DNA of 64,000 nucleotides from Blastomyces gilchristii SLH14081 (GCF_000003855.2 NW_003101664.1:1116878-1180877), one strand, 5' to 3'; shown: positions 46,440 to 57,308, numbered from the stretch's first letter. The notes: generated by a model from the letters alone, not told the origin. A program made the numbers and translations.

Positions 46440-46522
46440 AGAGGATAATATGTTGAGGGTCCCGGGGGTTGATCAGCCCTTCTACCAGCAGCGCTGGTGA
46501 TGACTGAGCTCTTTTGCCCCAG
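46440..46522 (+). repeat. Second copy of the dispersed repeat (left part, split by a retrotransposon)
   Basis: The sequence TACCAGCAGCGCTGG..GAGCTCTTTTGCCCCAG matches the inverse complement of 25365-25435. Its continuation (TAGCCTACA..TATG) resumes at 56313, after the copia element, so the unit was present before that insertion. Confidence 0.85.
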
Positions 46523-46544
46523 TGTTGGTGATTACTACACCTAC

Positions 46545-46655
46545 TGTTGGAGCTACTACACAAGCCCTAACCCACGTGACCCACACACATATATTTAGCT
46601 TCCACTAGCTACTAGTTAGATAACAACAATCAATCAATGTTCAATCTCTCTCATA
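46545..46655 (+). repeat. 5' LTR of the gag-only element
   Basis: 111 bp, matching 48556-48665 at most positions; differences are largely C/T and G/A transitions. Starts TGTTGG and ends TCATA (CACA in the other copy). Confidence 0.85.
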
Positions 46656-46669
46656 GGTTATGAAGCCCT
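46656..46669 (+). other. Primer-binding site of the gag-only element
   Basis: GGTTATGAAGCCCT directly follows the 5' LTR. Its first eight bases are complementary to the anticodon-loop sequence TCATAACC of initiator tRNA-Met, as in elements primed by an internally cleaved half-tRNA. The copia copy has the mutated form GATTATGAAGCTCT at 48754. Confidence 0.6.
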
Positions 46670-47409
46670 TGCACTTCTACAAAGTGTTATAACCATGCAA
46701 TAATCATACAATAAGCTTTTCAAATAGCTGCTTTTTTCATTCAAATATCTCATATCAAATGCCTGTCAATACAAGATTGATTAACTGTGAAGAGACTTCA
46801 GAGAATCAGATAGCTGAATTCTTTTCAACATTAATAATCATGTGAAGATAATGCAATAATCAAGCTTAAGATAATTCTTCAGAACCTGAAGATATGACAG
46901 ATTATAATGAAGTTATTATTCTGAGATAGCTTATTACTCAGAAGAATGAGAAAATACACTGAATAAGAACTATCTCTGTCAATCAAAGCACTTCAGCTAT
47001 AACTACTATTAATAATGATAATAATCTAAGTTCTGATCTTACAGAATATCTTTAAAATCAAGATAATATCTCTGCACTAAGCAGAGTTCTTCAAGAATTT
47101 CATGAATATATTAAATATCTTTAAAAACCAGGTCTTTTTAAATCAATATCTGATTATTCTATTTAAAAGAAAGAGATTCTATTTATTATTAAACAATCTC
47201 ACACAGAAGATCTTCTGAATGTAACTATAAAACTCTTGAAGAATATCTCTAAGAATATGAAATAATTCTGAGAGAAATGTAACTTCTAACTATATAATTT
47301 TATATAATCTTCTATTTCTATTAAAGTCAAATCTCTTTTTACTATATCTCAAGATTTTCTAAGTTCTGCTGCTCTATAAAACATTATAGCAGCATTTTTT
47401 TCAGAATGA

Positions 47410-47841
47410 ATGAAAATCTGCAGAGTCTGTCTATTTAAGAAATTCAATGATATCAGTATAACTGCTATCTATGATAGCTTCAATTACTTATTCATAGAAT
47501 GTCTACTTACAATCTGTGTTAAGTATATTCATCTTGAATATGCTAATATTTCTAACTTCATATTCTTTGACAAGCTTCTCAACAGTCTTATCAAGAAGTG
47601 GTCAATCTTTATCAGAGATTGCATGAACTATGCAGTAAAGAATGATAATATCATATTACTAGAAGATGATTTTCTTAATCTCTGTAGAGATATACTACTC
47701 TGCCTGCTGTTGAATGATAAAAATGCCAGAAATGACACAAAGAATAACAAAGATACTATCAAGAATGTGAAGAATAATAAGAATATTAAGAAGAAATGCA
47801 CTGTCTGTAAGATGAAAGATCATGATAAATCAAGCTACTGA
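47410..47841 (+). pseudogene. Gag remnant of the gag-only element
   Basis: A 143-codon surviving frame. Its middle (FFDKLLNSLIKKWSIFIRD, LLEDDFLNLCRDILLCLL) aligns with decoded fragments of the copia gag at 50.8-51.0 kb (FFNRLL.., LKDDFIKSC.DILLQLL). It ends in a Lys/Asn-rich stretch and a CTVCKMKDHDKSS zinc knuckle. The frame continues after a stop with FEHSEKQ. Upstream gag is broken by stops. Confidence 0.7.
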
Positions 47842-48002
47842 TTTGAACACTCAGAGAAACAATCTGCAGATTGAAAGAATAGAAAGAAGATCAATGATGA
47901 TAATGCTGCTACATCTATATGCTATAATACTGAGCAAGTCTTCTAATGATGCTCATGATGACCGCCAATATCAACATCAAAACGATGGAAATACCGATAA
48001 CG

Positions 48003-48235
48003 ATGCCAGGCCTCAGTGCCTATATGATGCCAGGCCCCAGTGCCTATATGATACTAGGCCACAGTGCCTATATGATGCCAGGCCCCAGTGCCCACGATGC
48101 CAGGCCTCAGTGCCTATATGATGCCAGGCCCCAGTGCCTACGATGCCAGGCCCCAGTGCCTATATGATGCCAGGCCTCAGTGCCTACGATGTCAGGCCCC
48201 AGTGCCTATATAATGCCGGGCCACCGATTGCCCAT
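48003..48235 (+). repeat. GC-rich minisatellite, 22-24-bp unit
   Basis: About nine to ten copies of GATGCCAGGCCCCAGTGCCTATAT or its 22-bp variant ending in TAC, in a surrounding of about 30% GC. The 22/24-bp alternation shifts frame, so it is not one coding repeat. Confidence 0.93.
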
Positions 48236-48555
48236 ATGATAACCTATGCCAATTGCTCATATGATGACCTATGCTGATGACCTATGCTGATGACATATGC
48301 CTATGCCTATGACAATGAAAACCACAAAAATAATAAGAATGAGATTCTGTGATGTTAGAATAACTGAGGATAATATTAATACTGAAAGAATGAATTTGAG
48401 CATTCTTCTTGCATGTTTTTTATGTTTTTCATGTATGAAGCTAGTCCTTATGAGAAAACTAGACTCTACTTTTTATAATTAATTTTTATTGCAGATTTGA
48501 ATGATTTGAGCACTTTTGACTGCATGAATTAACTGGCCTGCATAGCATGAGAGAG

Positions 48556-48665
48556 TGTTGAAGCTACTACACAAGCTCTAACTCATGTGACTCACACACA
48601 TATATTTAGCTTTCACTAGCTACTAGTTAGATAATAACAATCAATCATATTCAACCTCTCTCACA
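48556..48665 (+). repeat. 3' LTR of the gag-only element
   Basis: Preceded by a purine stretch ATGAGAGAG (a short polypurine tract) and followed by the duplicated target TCTAC, after which the interrupted copia LTR continues. Confidence 0.85.
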
Positions 48666-48670
48666 TCTAC

Positions 48671-48753
48671 TCTAGTCACGTGCCACCTCAATCTATTCAT
48701 TTAGTGTAACTCGCGTAGTTAAATTTATAATATAATAATATTATTCTTTAAGA
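48671..48753 (+). repeat. Right part of the copia 5' LTR
   Basis: TCTAGTCACGTGCCACCTC..TTCTTTAAGA corresponds to the inner part of the 3' LTR (56204-56307). With 46523-46544 it makes 105 bp. The copia primer site GATTATGAAGCTC follows at 48754. Confidence 0.85.
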
Positions 48754-49287
48754 GATTATGAAGCTCTTCACAAGCAATGAATAATCACAATAATATACTA
48801 AATTGACATCTTCATGTATTATTATATGTATCTAGATGTTTTTTATAAGTAATTGAACTCATGATTAATCTAAGATCTGAGAGAATATCTAACTTAATAA
48901 AAGAATACATATCTTTAAGATAGAGAAATGAGAAGATATCAGAACAGCAGATATAAGATCACAGATTATTATTAATATTAATAATAAACTGAAAAGTAAC
49001 TGTTTCTGAGATATTTAAGCTGAATGAAATTATTACAGAAAAACAGTCTGATGAGTTCAATAATGAATATAAAGACTCAGTTAAAAATATCAGTAAGATA
49101 TCAGATAATATAGAGAGCTTAAATAACTGAAATAATAATAGCTCTGTAAGTGAGAAGACTTATATAAGACTAGAAATTACAAGACTTTAGCATGAAGTTG
49201 AGTGAATAAAGATAGATAGAAGTAAAAATAAAGAGTTTAGTACAGATTTAATAAACTATCTTTAATAAAAGAGTAGAATATCTGTAT

Positions 49288-49793
49288 TAAACTGACTGTG
49301 TAACCGTGTCTGAGATTAAAATCAGAATATTTAATAATCTTATTATCAATTTAACTGATTTCATTACACTGTTTTAATATTAGATAGTAGTCTTATACTG
49401 TCTCAGTGAGACTTACTATTTACTCTTATTATATTTTTCAAATGAGATCATGATTTTCACTTCTTAATTTAAATTATTTTTATTGCTTTAAATGACTTTA
49501 AATCTCATTTAAGTATTACTAAAAAGTGTTACTTTTTAAAAAATTAAAAATAGTCTAAAAAAAACCTTAAAATGTCTAAAAATAGTAACTTTATACTAAG
49601 AATGACACTAAATGAAATTAAATAAGATCACTTTCTTATTTTTTTCAAGTTATAATCTCATTTTAAAATCTGATATATAGTTACTTTGCATATTTTTTTA
49701 ATGATTAGTCTCAGTGAGATTCATACTAAGAAATGTATGAGATCAGATTAAATGAGATTAAATGTGAAATTTATAATCTCAACAGTCAGTCTA
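49288..49793 (+). mobile_element. MITE copy A, 502 bp, TA-flanked
   Basis: Element 49290-49791 starts AACTGACTGTGTAACCGTG and ends CAACAGTCAGTC, with TA on both sides. It is the inverted counterpart of copy B at 49986-50487 along its full length. No open frame. Confidence 0.85.
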
Positions 49794-49983
49794 ATCTGTA
49801 TTAATAAAGATTCTTAATGAATTCAGAGATTAAGTAAGATTTATAAAGAAGTTTATTATACTCACTGACTCTGTAAATTATTCTATATGAAAAGAAGAGA
49901 TTCTGCTTATAGTAAGATAATCTGAAATAAATAACATTCTTAATAATAAGCAGATTAATTCTGATGAGAATATCAGTATAAAT

Positions 49984-50489
49984 TAGACTGACTACTGAGA
50001 TTATGAATTTCATATTTAATTTCATTTGATCTGATCTCATACATTTCTTGGCATGAATCCCGCTGGGACTGGCTATTAAAAAAACATGTAAAGTGACTAT
50101 ATATCAGATCTTAAAATGAAACCATGACTTGAAAAAAATGAGAAAGTGATTTCATTTGGTCTCATTTAGTCCCATTCTTAGCATAAAGTTACTATTTTCA
50201 GACATTTTAAGATTTTTTTTAGACTATTTTTAATTTTTTAAAAAGTAACGCTTTTTGATAATGCTCAAATGAGATTTAAAGTCATTTAAAGCAATAAAAA
50301 TAATTTAAATTAAGAAGTGGAAATCATGATCTCATTTGAAAAATGTGACAAGAGTAGACAGTAAGTTTCACTGAGACAGTATAAAACTACTATCTAATGT
50401 TAAAACTGTGTAATGGGATTAGTTGAATTGATAATAGAACTATCAAAAAATCTGATCCTGGTCTCAGACACGGTCACACGGTCAGTCTA
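49984..50489 (-). mobile_element. MITE copy B, 502 bp, TA-flanked, inverted relative to copy A
   Basis: Element 49986-50487 starts GACTGACTACTGAG and ends CGGTCACACGGTCAGTC, with TA on both sides. It has exactly the same length as copy A. Terminal GACTGAC../..GTCAGTC repeats and TA duplication fit Tc1/mariner-type mobilisation. Copy B retains a few CpG sites lost from copy A. Confidence 0.85.
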
Positions 50490-50559
50490 GTATAAATATA
50501 CAATGTTTTTGATCAGAACAGAATATCTGACTATATAACTATATATAATCTACAATTAC

Positions 50560-51240
50560 TCTGCAGATCAAATCTCACTTTATTATACTTAAGAAGTTTC
50601 AACTATCTGCTTATTCTCTATAATCTGTTATAGAGAATAATTTCACTGAGAGATCTGTTATCTGCAGAACTTATCTCTTTTAAGAATTAATTAAGATGAT
50701 ATTAAAATCAAAGAATTCTAATCATATATTTATCAAACATTTAATCACAATTAGAACTGATTATATCTGATTAAGATATAATATTAAAGATTTCATGTTT
50801 TTCAACAGACTTCTTACAGAGATTAGTAAAGATTGATCATCTTTTATAAAGAATTGAATAAATGTAATAGAGAAGAATGAGAATGCTAGAATACTTAAAG
50901 ATGATTTTATAAAATCATGTTAAGATATTCTTCTACAATTGTTAACTACTGATAAATCTCTCATCTCTGATGAAAAGACCTCTGTAAATAATGCTCAAGA
51001 TTTCAATAGAAAGAATAAAAAGAATAAGAAGAAGAAGAAGATCTCTGAGAATAAGAACAAAGATTTCATTAAGTTAGATAGAAAGAGTAATAATACTATC
51101 AAAATATATTATCATTGTCAGAAGATTGATCACATTTAAACAGATTACTGATTGAAATTTTCTGAAAAACACTTTACTAGCTACAGTAAGAATAAGAATA
51201 AGAATGAAACAGACTCAGTGTCAGTTCATAATATCATTGA
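50560..51240 (+). pseudogene. Copia gag remnant
   Basis: Fragments decode to LKDDFIK, a Lys/Asn-rich stretch (KNKKNKKKKKISENK at about 51020) and a zinc knuckle at 51108-51160 read as CHCQKIDHI..TDY.LKF, with the last Cys changed to Tyr and a stop in place of Trp. Multiple stops throughout. Confidence 0.7.
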
Positions 51241-51799
51241 GTAAGTATTTTATACAATAGAAACAGTCTATTCTACTGATTAAACTGATAAAGATATCTG
51301 AGTTCTGAACTCTGAATTCAGTGCTCATACTACATCTTACAAGAATCTCATATCAATAGTGCTGTAGAAGATTAATATTATATTGAAGATGATTAACAGA
51401 TTAACAGCTTCTGCAATAGCTATAGAGAAGATGAATATACTAGTTAAAGAAGTGAATCTGCTGCTGCAGAATATTCACTACATTCTCAAGCTGAAGATTA
51501 ATTTTATAAGTTTTGAGAAGCTTGTATATCAGAGTTATACATATAAGCAACTGATCTATGAGAACACTTATTTAATCTTGCTAATCTCTTCTAACAAGAT
51601 GTTGAGTTTTACTGTTAAATTAAGTGATAAGAATATCTATATTCTGGAAAAACAATTAATAACTAGAGACTTGATTCAATTCACAATATTAAATAATGAA
51701 TTTGAACCTGCAAAAATTCTACAGTCTGCAGAGAAAAAAGATTCTCTGCTAGCATTACTTAATAAGAATATCAAGATTGTTAAACACATAATATTATAA

Positions 51800-52498
51800 T
51801 GATATTAAAAGCTTGATCATCTCAATCTCACAGATATCACTAAATTAGCAGTAGATTCATGACTGAGAATGAGAATTAAGAGTAATAGAGCTTTGCTGTT
51901 CTATAAGAGCTGTATACAGGTAAAAATAACACATTCAATATTTATATCAATGATAAGAACTGTCAAATCTGTAATGAGATTCTTCATGAATCTTGCAGAT
52001 GATGACTATACACTATATAATGAAATCAATCTCTCTACTCATGAGAGAGCTAATTATTGAATGAGTATTACAAATAATATCACACACTACAGATGAATTA
52101 TTCTTATAATATCAAAGAGTGAGATCACTGCATATTTGATGATCTTTATTGACAGAATTGAGGTCACTACTTAACATTGAATTGAGACTTTACACTGAGA
52201 TGACAGAGATGAATTTAAAAGTGATGAATTAAAGATCTACTGCCAGTGAAAAGAGATTATATATGAGATCACTATATCTGATATACTACAGTTCAACAGC
52301 TCTGCAGAACATGCTAATTATATTATAGATGAAAAGACAAGAAGCTTACTATTTAACAGCAGGCTCATAAGAGAACTTTGAGATAAAGCTATTCAAGTCA
52401 CAGTTATGATGATTAACACATTCTCAATATCAACAAAGATTTACAGATATCAGAGAGAGACCTCATTATTTTCTTTTAAAGCTTAAATAGATGTTTAA
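51800..52498 (+). pseudogene. Copia integrase remnant, interrupted on the right by a LINE
   Basis: Decoded pieces match copia integrase order: HLNLTDITKLAVDS, then CKSC..KITHS (zinc region), DDDYTLYNEI, then SDILQFNSSAEHANYIIDEK and ELxDKAIQVTVMMINTFS, where x is TGA for Trp. The sequence resumes to the right of the LINE at 53963. Confidence 0.7.
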
Positions 52499-53962
52499 CC
52501 TTCTGCTCATTATTATTATTATTATTCTTCAATTATAGATGTATGCAGTCAGAGCCTATGACATCTACCTGAGAATCTTTAGTTCTCAGGGTTTTTCCTA
52601 TATCTATAGAGTCAACTATTATACATTTATCAATTTCAAATATGCAAAATCAGAAAATTCCAGCCCAGAATACAAAAACTGTTTACAAATTGCAGTATTT
52701 CAACACCTTCTGATAGTTTGAAATCATTTGAAAATATTATGACAAAAGAAAAGAGAACATAGTCTTAAAGATAGACACATTAAATAGATAGAGAAAAGAA
52801 CAGAAGGAAACAAGTACAGTAAAGAGAGACTATAACAAAACAAAATTATTAAAAGATGATGTATAGCTGTTTTAACAGACTATATCTAGTCAATTTCCAC
52901 CTCTTCATATTCAGATACTTCTGAATGCAGCAATTTTCTTGTAGCTGCTCTAGTTTCTGATAGAAAGTCTATTAAGTATTTAGTTCCTGTCTCAGTTGAG
53001 AATAAGAACCTCATATTTAATTGATTTAAATTATACTTTTTCTTTAATCTGACTCTGAGACTATTGTATAATGCACAATGCATTATAATATGCTCAGGAT
53101 TTTCATTCACATTGCAGAATGAGCACTCTGTTGAATCAAATCTATCATCAAATCTTTGTATATAAGATTTGAAATAACCATGTTCTAGTTTCAGCTGAAT
53201 TATAGATGAGAATATTTTCTTTTTACATTTAATTGAACAAGATTTCTACTTTGGTTTTGTCTCAAATCTTGAATAATGTATACTCTTCTTTTGTTTCTGT
53301 CAGCTTTCATTTCACTTGTTTAAACAAGATTCTTTTATCTTTCTCTTTTTGAAAGATCAGGACACTGTTTTTTGAATAGATCTGCTTAATTCTGAACCCT
53401 TTTTTGCAGCTGAATCAGTCAATTCATTGCCATGAATATTCATATGAGCAGGAACTCAATGCAGATGAATTATCAGTTTTGATGTTCTTCTCTTTTGAAT
53501 TTTCAAAACAGAGTTTAAAATCAGTTCAAGATTCATTTGATCGTTATGAATCTGACTATTTCTAAGTCTTTTTAAAGCAGCTTGACTATCAGAGAATATT
53601 CATGCCTCTTTTTGACTATCAGAGAATATTCATGCCTCTTTCAAATCATTTCCTCTTTTATAAGATTTTATTTCAATGAGTTTGAAAGCTTTCACTATTG
53701 CAAATAGTTCAGCATCAAAGACTTCAGATTCACAGCCTAAATTTCAGAAATCCGAGATAAAATTAATATTATCTTCAGTATAAGCAATGCCTGCGCCTAA
53801 TCTATTCAAATTCTCATTTTTTGAGTCATCTGAGTAAATCAGAATAGAGTCTTTTATATTAATTGTAGAGATCTTCTTCAAATGCTGTTCATATTCTCTC
53901 TCTTTAGATAGTTCACTTATTTGTAAGTCTATAAGAGATTCCAGCTTTTCCTTCTACTCATT
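52499..53962 (-). mobile_element. 5'-truncated LINE (Tad-like non-LTR retrotransposon), 1.44 kb, with 13-bp target duplication
   Basis: The insertion at 52512-53949 is bounded by CCTTCTGCTCATT (52499-52511) and CCTTCTACTCATT (53950-53962). On the minus strand it decodes an RNase H domain: YSDDSKNENLNRLGAGIAY at about 53.83 kb, FDAELFAIVKAFKLIEIKS, IFSDSQAALKRLRN and HMNIHGNELTDSAAKK at about 53.42 kb. A C-terminal zinc-knuckle-like segment (CSFCNVNENPEHIIMHC) follows. The RT is missing. The 3' end is GAAG(AAT)n at 52512-52530, preceded by a hairpin (52537-52566). Confidence 0.88.
53582..53641. repeat. 30-bp tandem duplication inside the LINE RNase H region
   Basis: Two identical 30-bp copies in direct tandem (unit begins TTGACTATCAGAGAATATTC). 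It duplicates ten codons around the FSDSQ motif without shifting frame. Identity of the copies suggests a recent event. Confidence 0.93.
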
Positions 53963-54699
53963 GAATACATAGATGAAGATATAAGATGTATAAGAAGAAC
54001 CTGAAGATTATTAATAAGCTTGTAGATAGAACTGACAGTAAGTAATAATAATTAGTTGAATATTAAGAACTGTATTAATATTGTATCTGAGATTCTGCAA
54101 CCTGAAAGCTTGAGATTGTAAGAAATATTGTTTTTAATAAAGAATTAGCAACAGAAGAAGTATCAATGAATGTTATTGAAGAAGCAGTTAAACTGTCAGA
54201 GAAATTAAATGTTCTTGATATTATGAAGAGATGACAACACTGTCTTCTAAGAAGACTTACAAAGAATAAACCTGATATTTTAAAGATACTTACTGATGAT
54301 GATATGAACAGCATACTGAAACTGATATATCTACTAGATGATGAGACAGAACTTGTCAATGATGATATGAATAACTCTGTGAATAATAAAGATTCTGTAC
54401 TCAGTATTCTTAATGACTGTCTGACTACACTGACAGAGGTCAAAAGAAGCCATGACTGAGAACATTGATATCAGACAATGAGAAAGGAAGTGGAAACTTT
54501 TGAATAGAAGAAGACATATATTGTTTTTAAAAAGGCCTCAGAAATGAACATTCTTACAGATAAATAAGTGTATAATTGAAAATTGAATAACAAGAGTGAA
54601 ATCATTCACTTTAGAGCTCATTGAGTAGTTAAAGAATTCCTCTAATAACAAGATATTCATTATAATAAATTATATACAGTAGTGATATCTGAATCTATA

Positions 54700-56010
54700 T
54701 TACAGAGCTTATTCACTATATCAACAGTAAGAGGTTGAAAAGTCAGATTAATTGACTATGTATCTGCATTTTTGAATAAGGTATTACCTCAGAATGAGAT
54801 AACATTTATGCAACTACTCACAGAGATTAAGCATGATTGTGATGAATTAGTAGAGCTTGTACATCAGAGCTTATACAGAATGAAACAGATAGTAAGAATA
54901 TGATATTTTCTTATAACAGAACACTTGATGAATCTAGAATTCAAGATCTTATTATATAATAATGAATTTCTTTATCATTCAATTCACAAGTTATTCTTGA
55001 CATTACATGTTGATAACTGTCAAATCACAGGGCCTGAAGAGAGTGAAATTGAGTGAATTTTAATGAAAATCAGAAAAAGATTCAAGATAAAAGAAGTTGA
55101 ACAGAATCAATCTTATCTGAGAATGAAGATCAAATATCAGAGAAATGATGATCTAGCAGTTACACAGAGCTGTTATATTGAGAAGATTCTTGAAGATTTT
55201 AACATGAATAAGATGAATCCTGCGGAAATCCCTATGATGACAGATATATAACTGAAATTTTCACCTGATGAGAATGATGAATTGAATGATAACTTTACAG
55301 CTATGAGATATCATCAAGAATTGAGATCATTGCAGTATTTAATCTCAAGCAGCTGACTAGATCTGATATTCACAGTTAACTATCTCTCATGTTTTAACTT
55401 GCATTCATACAAAGTATGTTGAGCAGTGTTGAAGCATGTTCTACATTATATCAAGAAGACAAAAAATCATGACATATTATACAGAAAGAAGATCAGTGAT
55501 GAGAGTCTGAGTTCTGTGATATACTGTGATTCAGACTGAGCAGAAGCAGATTCTCAATACAAATTGACTACTGACTATATTATATTGATTAATGAGTCAC
55601 TGATCTCATGATGATCACAGAGACAGACATCTATTATTAAATTAATTACAAAAGCTGAATATATTGCAGCTAGTGAGACAGCTTATGAGATAATCTGATT
55701 GAATAATATGTTATATAATACTGAATTGATGAATGATGAAAAAGTGAAAATATACTTGTATCTATAAGTTGATAATAAGAGAGCAATCAATCTAGCAAAG
55801 AGAAAATCCTTAATATAAAGATTACATCACATTGAGATTAGATATTATATTCTCTGTGATTTGATTGAAGAAGAGGAAATTATAATGAAATATGTTAATT
55901 CTACAGTGAATATAGCTGATGAGCTTATCAAGTCACTGATGAAGCCTGCATTTGAAGATTTTATCAAAAGAATTGATTTGAAAGAGATCAGAAAGAAATG
56001 ATTGAATGAT
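54700..56010 (+). pseudogene. Copia reverse transcriptase / RNase H remnant
   Basis: Decoded blocks: TLHVDNCQITGPEESE (the position of LYVDD), IKEVEQNQSYLRMKI, CYIEKILEDFNMNKMNP, HYIKKTKNHDILYRK, YCDSDxAEADSQYKLTTDYI (x = TGA for Trp), ITKAEYIAASETAYEI, and near the C-terminus HHIEIRYYILCDLIEEEEII, VNIADELIKSLMKPAFEDF. These are classic Ty1/copia landmarks. A 62-codon fragment at 55063-55251 is the longest surviving frame. Confidence 0.85.
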
Positions 56011-56203
56011 AATAATAATACAGTGAATCAGTGAATTTTACATGTATTTCTTGATTTTTACAGTTATTACTATACAGACATCTTTTCTAATAAGAAAATC
56101 AGAGTCTGATTGATGTAATTAATTATTATTGCATTTTCAAAAGATTTGAGAATGAGAGAGGCCCCGGGTGACGGCTTATAGATTATAATGTAGCAAGGAA
56201 GAG

Positions 56204-56307
56204 TGTTGATGATTACTATATCTACTCTAGTCACATATCACTTTAATCTATTCATTTAATGTAACTCGCGTAGTTAGATTACAACATAACAATGTTATTC
56301 TTCAAGA
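56204..56307 (+). repeat. 3' LTR of the copia element
   Basis: 104 bp, TGTTGATGATTACTATATC..TTCTTCAAGA, followed by CTCAG and the resumed dispersed repeat AGTAGCCTACA. Confidence 0.88.
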
Positions 56308-56312
56308 CTCAG

Positions 56313-57308
56313 TAGCCTACATAATATGGTGATGAGTCACGTGATCTAGTAAAATCACTAACTGTAACAGCTGTAACAGCTAATACTCTCTCTTGAGATA
56401 ATAAGAATTACATACAAAAACACTCAATCTACTAAGATAGTCTGTCAAAATCAAATACAAATGTAAAATTAAGCATTTTCAGCTTTTTCATTTGTAAGAC
56501 CTAGTAAAATCATGAATTATATAAATACTACAGTGTTCAGAAATTTAATAAGTTTATTCAATATTATCTAAGTAATAAGAATATATTTTAAATTAATAAG
56601 TCTCTGATTCAACTGTTAATATGAAATAAAGTTAAACTTAATTATAAGATTCTGAATTTATATTACTTTATAAATTATCTTACTAAGAGTTATATATTCA
56701 GTCTTATTAAAACTTAGAGATATATAAGATTATTTTATTAAATACTATAAAATCAGATTATCTGTAAGTTTAAAAATATAATCAGATATTAATTTTCTAT
56801 TATTATTTAAGAGATCTACTTAATCAGAATCTGAGTAGTTAAAGAGTAAGTAGAAATTATCAGATAAATTAAGAGAAATAGAAGAATCAGTAGATATAAA
56901 AGAATTAGTAAGAATAGATCTCTTATACAGACTGTATCTATAGAAAATACTTAAATTTATTATCTCTTTTAAATAATATATAATATATAATAGAGTCTTT
57001 TAATATTAAGATATTAAATTAATATTCTGTTAAGTAAGTAGTAAGATAGTGTAAGTAATATCAGAATGTATTTTAACTATAAGATATAATAAACAGCTTA
57101 TATTATATTAATATTACTGAATTATAAAATCAGTCTCTTTCTCAGATATTGAGAAATTATTAATATAAAATTCATTCTTTATAAGTATTTTAATGATAAC
57201 TGTATTATTAGAATAGAAATCTTTAATAAGATATTTAATATATTAATAATATATTAAATCAATTTCTTTATCAGAATAATTAACTTTTATACTTAAATAC
57301 TTAGTTAA
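56313..57308. other. AT-rich, unassigned
   Basis: Starts with the right part of the interrupted dispersed repeat (to about 56335), includes CACGTGATCTAGTAAAATCAC and a TGTAACAGC tandem. It then becomes about 80% AT with no decodable frame. It may be older, more decayed transposon sequence. Confidence 0.5.

Larger units (their letters stand above)
46540..48670 (+). mobile_element. Gag-only non-autonomous LTR element (TR-GAG type) nested in the copia 5' LTR
   Basis: LTRs 46545-46655 and 48556-48665 (TGTTGRAGCTACTACACAAG..TCTCTCAYA) flank 1.9 kb. The duplication is CCTAC (46540-46544) / TCTAC (48666-48670). The internal part carries a primer site right after the LTR, a Gag remnant with a CCHC-like knuckle (CTVCKMKDHDKSS), a GC-rich minisatellite and then the 3' LTR. 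I see no protease, integrase or RT. Gag resembles that of the surrounding copia element, which could supply enzymes in trans. Confidence 0.85.
46518..56312 (+). mobile_element. Ty1/copia LTR retrotransposon, decayed, with nested insertions
   Basis: The element spans 46523-56307. The LTR is about 105 bp: the 5' copy is split into 46523-46544 and 48671-48753 by a nested element, and the 3' copy is 56204-56307 (TGTTGRTGATTACTAYA..TTCTTYAAGA). The target duplication is CCCAG (46518-46522) / CTCAG (56308-56312), differing by one C-to-T. The internal region holds remnants of gag, integrase and RT/RNase H in copia order (INT before RT). All frames carry stops, mainly TGA where Trp is expected and TAA where Gln is expected. 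Confidence 0.9.

Noticed and set aside
46105..46563. 152-codon minus-strand protein next to the BTB-like gene
   Set aside because: It runs through the dispersed repeat and a poly-A/T run; similarity to the frame at 25.25-25.45 kb comes from the repeat itself. A 2A-like reading of PINPGP was considered and dropped because the second copy lacks it.
48003..48235. CRISPR array
   Set aside because: The repeats are directly adjacent without unique spacers and lie in a eukaryotic retroelement; this is a minisatellite.
49288..50489. One large foldback element of 1.2 kb
   Set aside because: Each arm is a complete 502-bp unit with its own TA-flanked ends, so two separate MITE insertions fit better.
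54075..54443. 122-codon Ser-rich minus-strand frame
   Set aside because: Antisense to decayed copia sequence; composition typical of the complement of an Asp/Glu/Lys-rich region.
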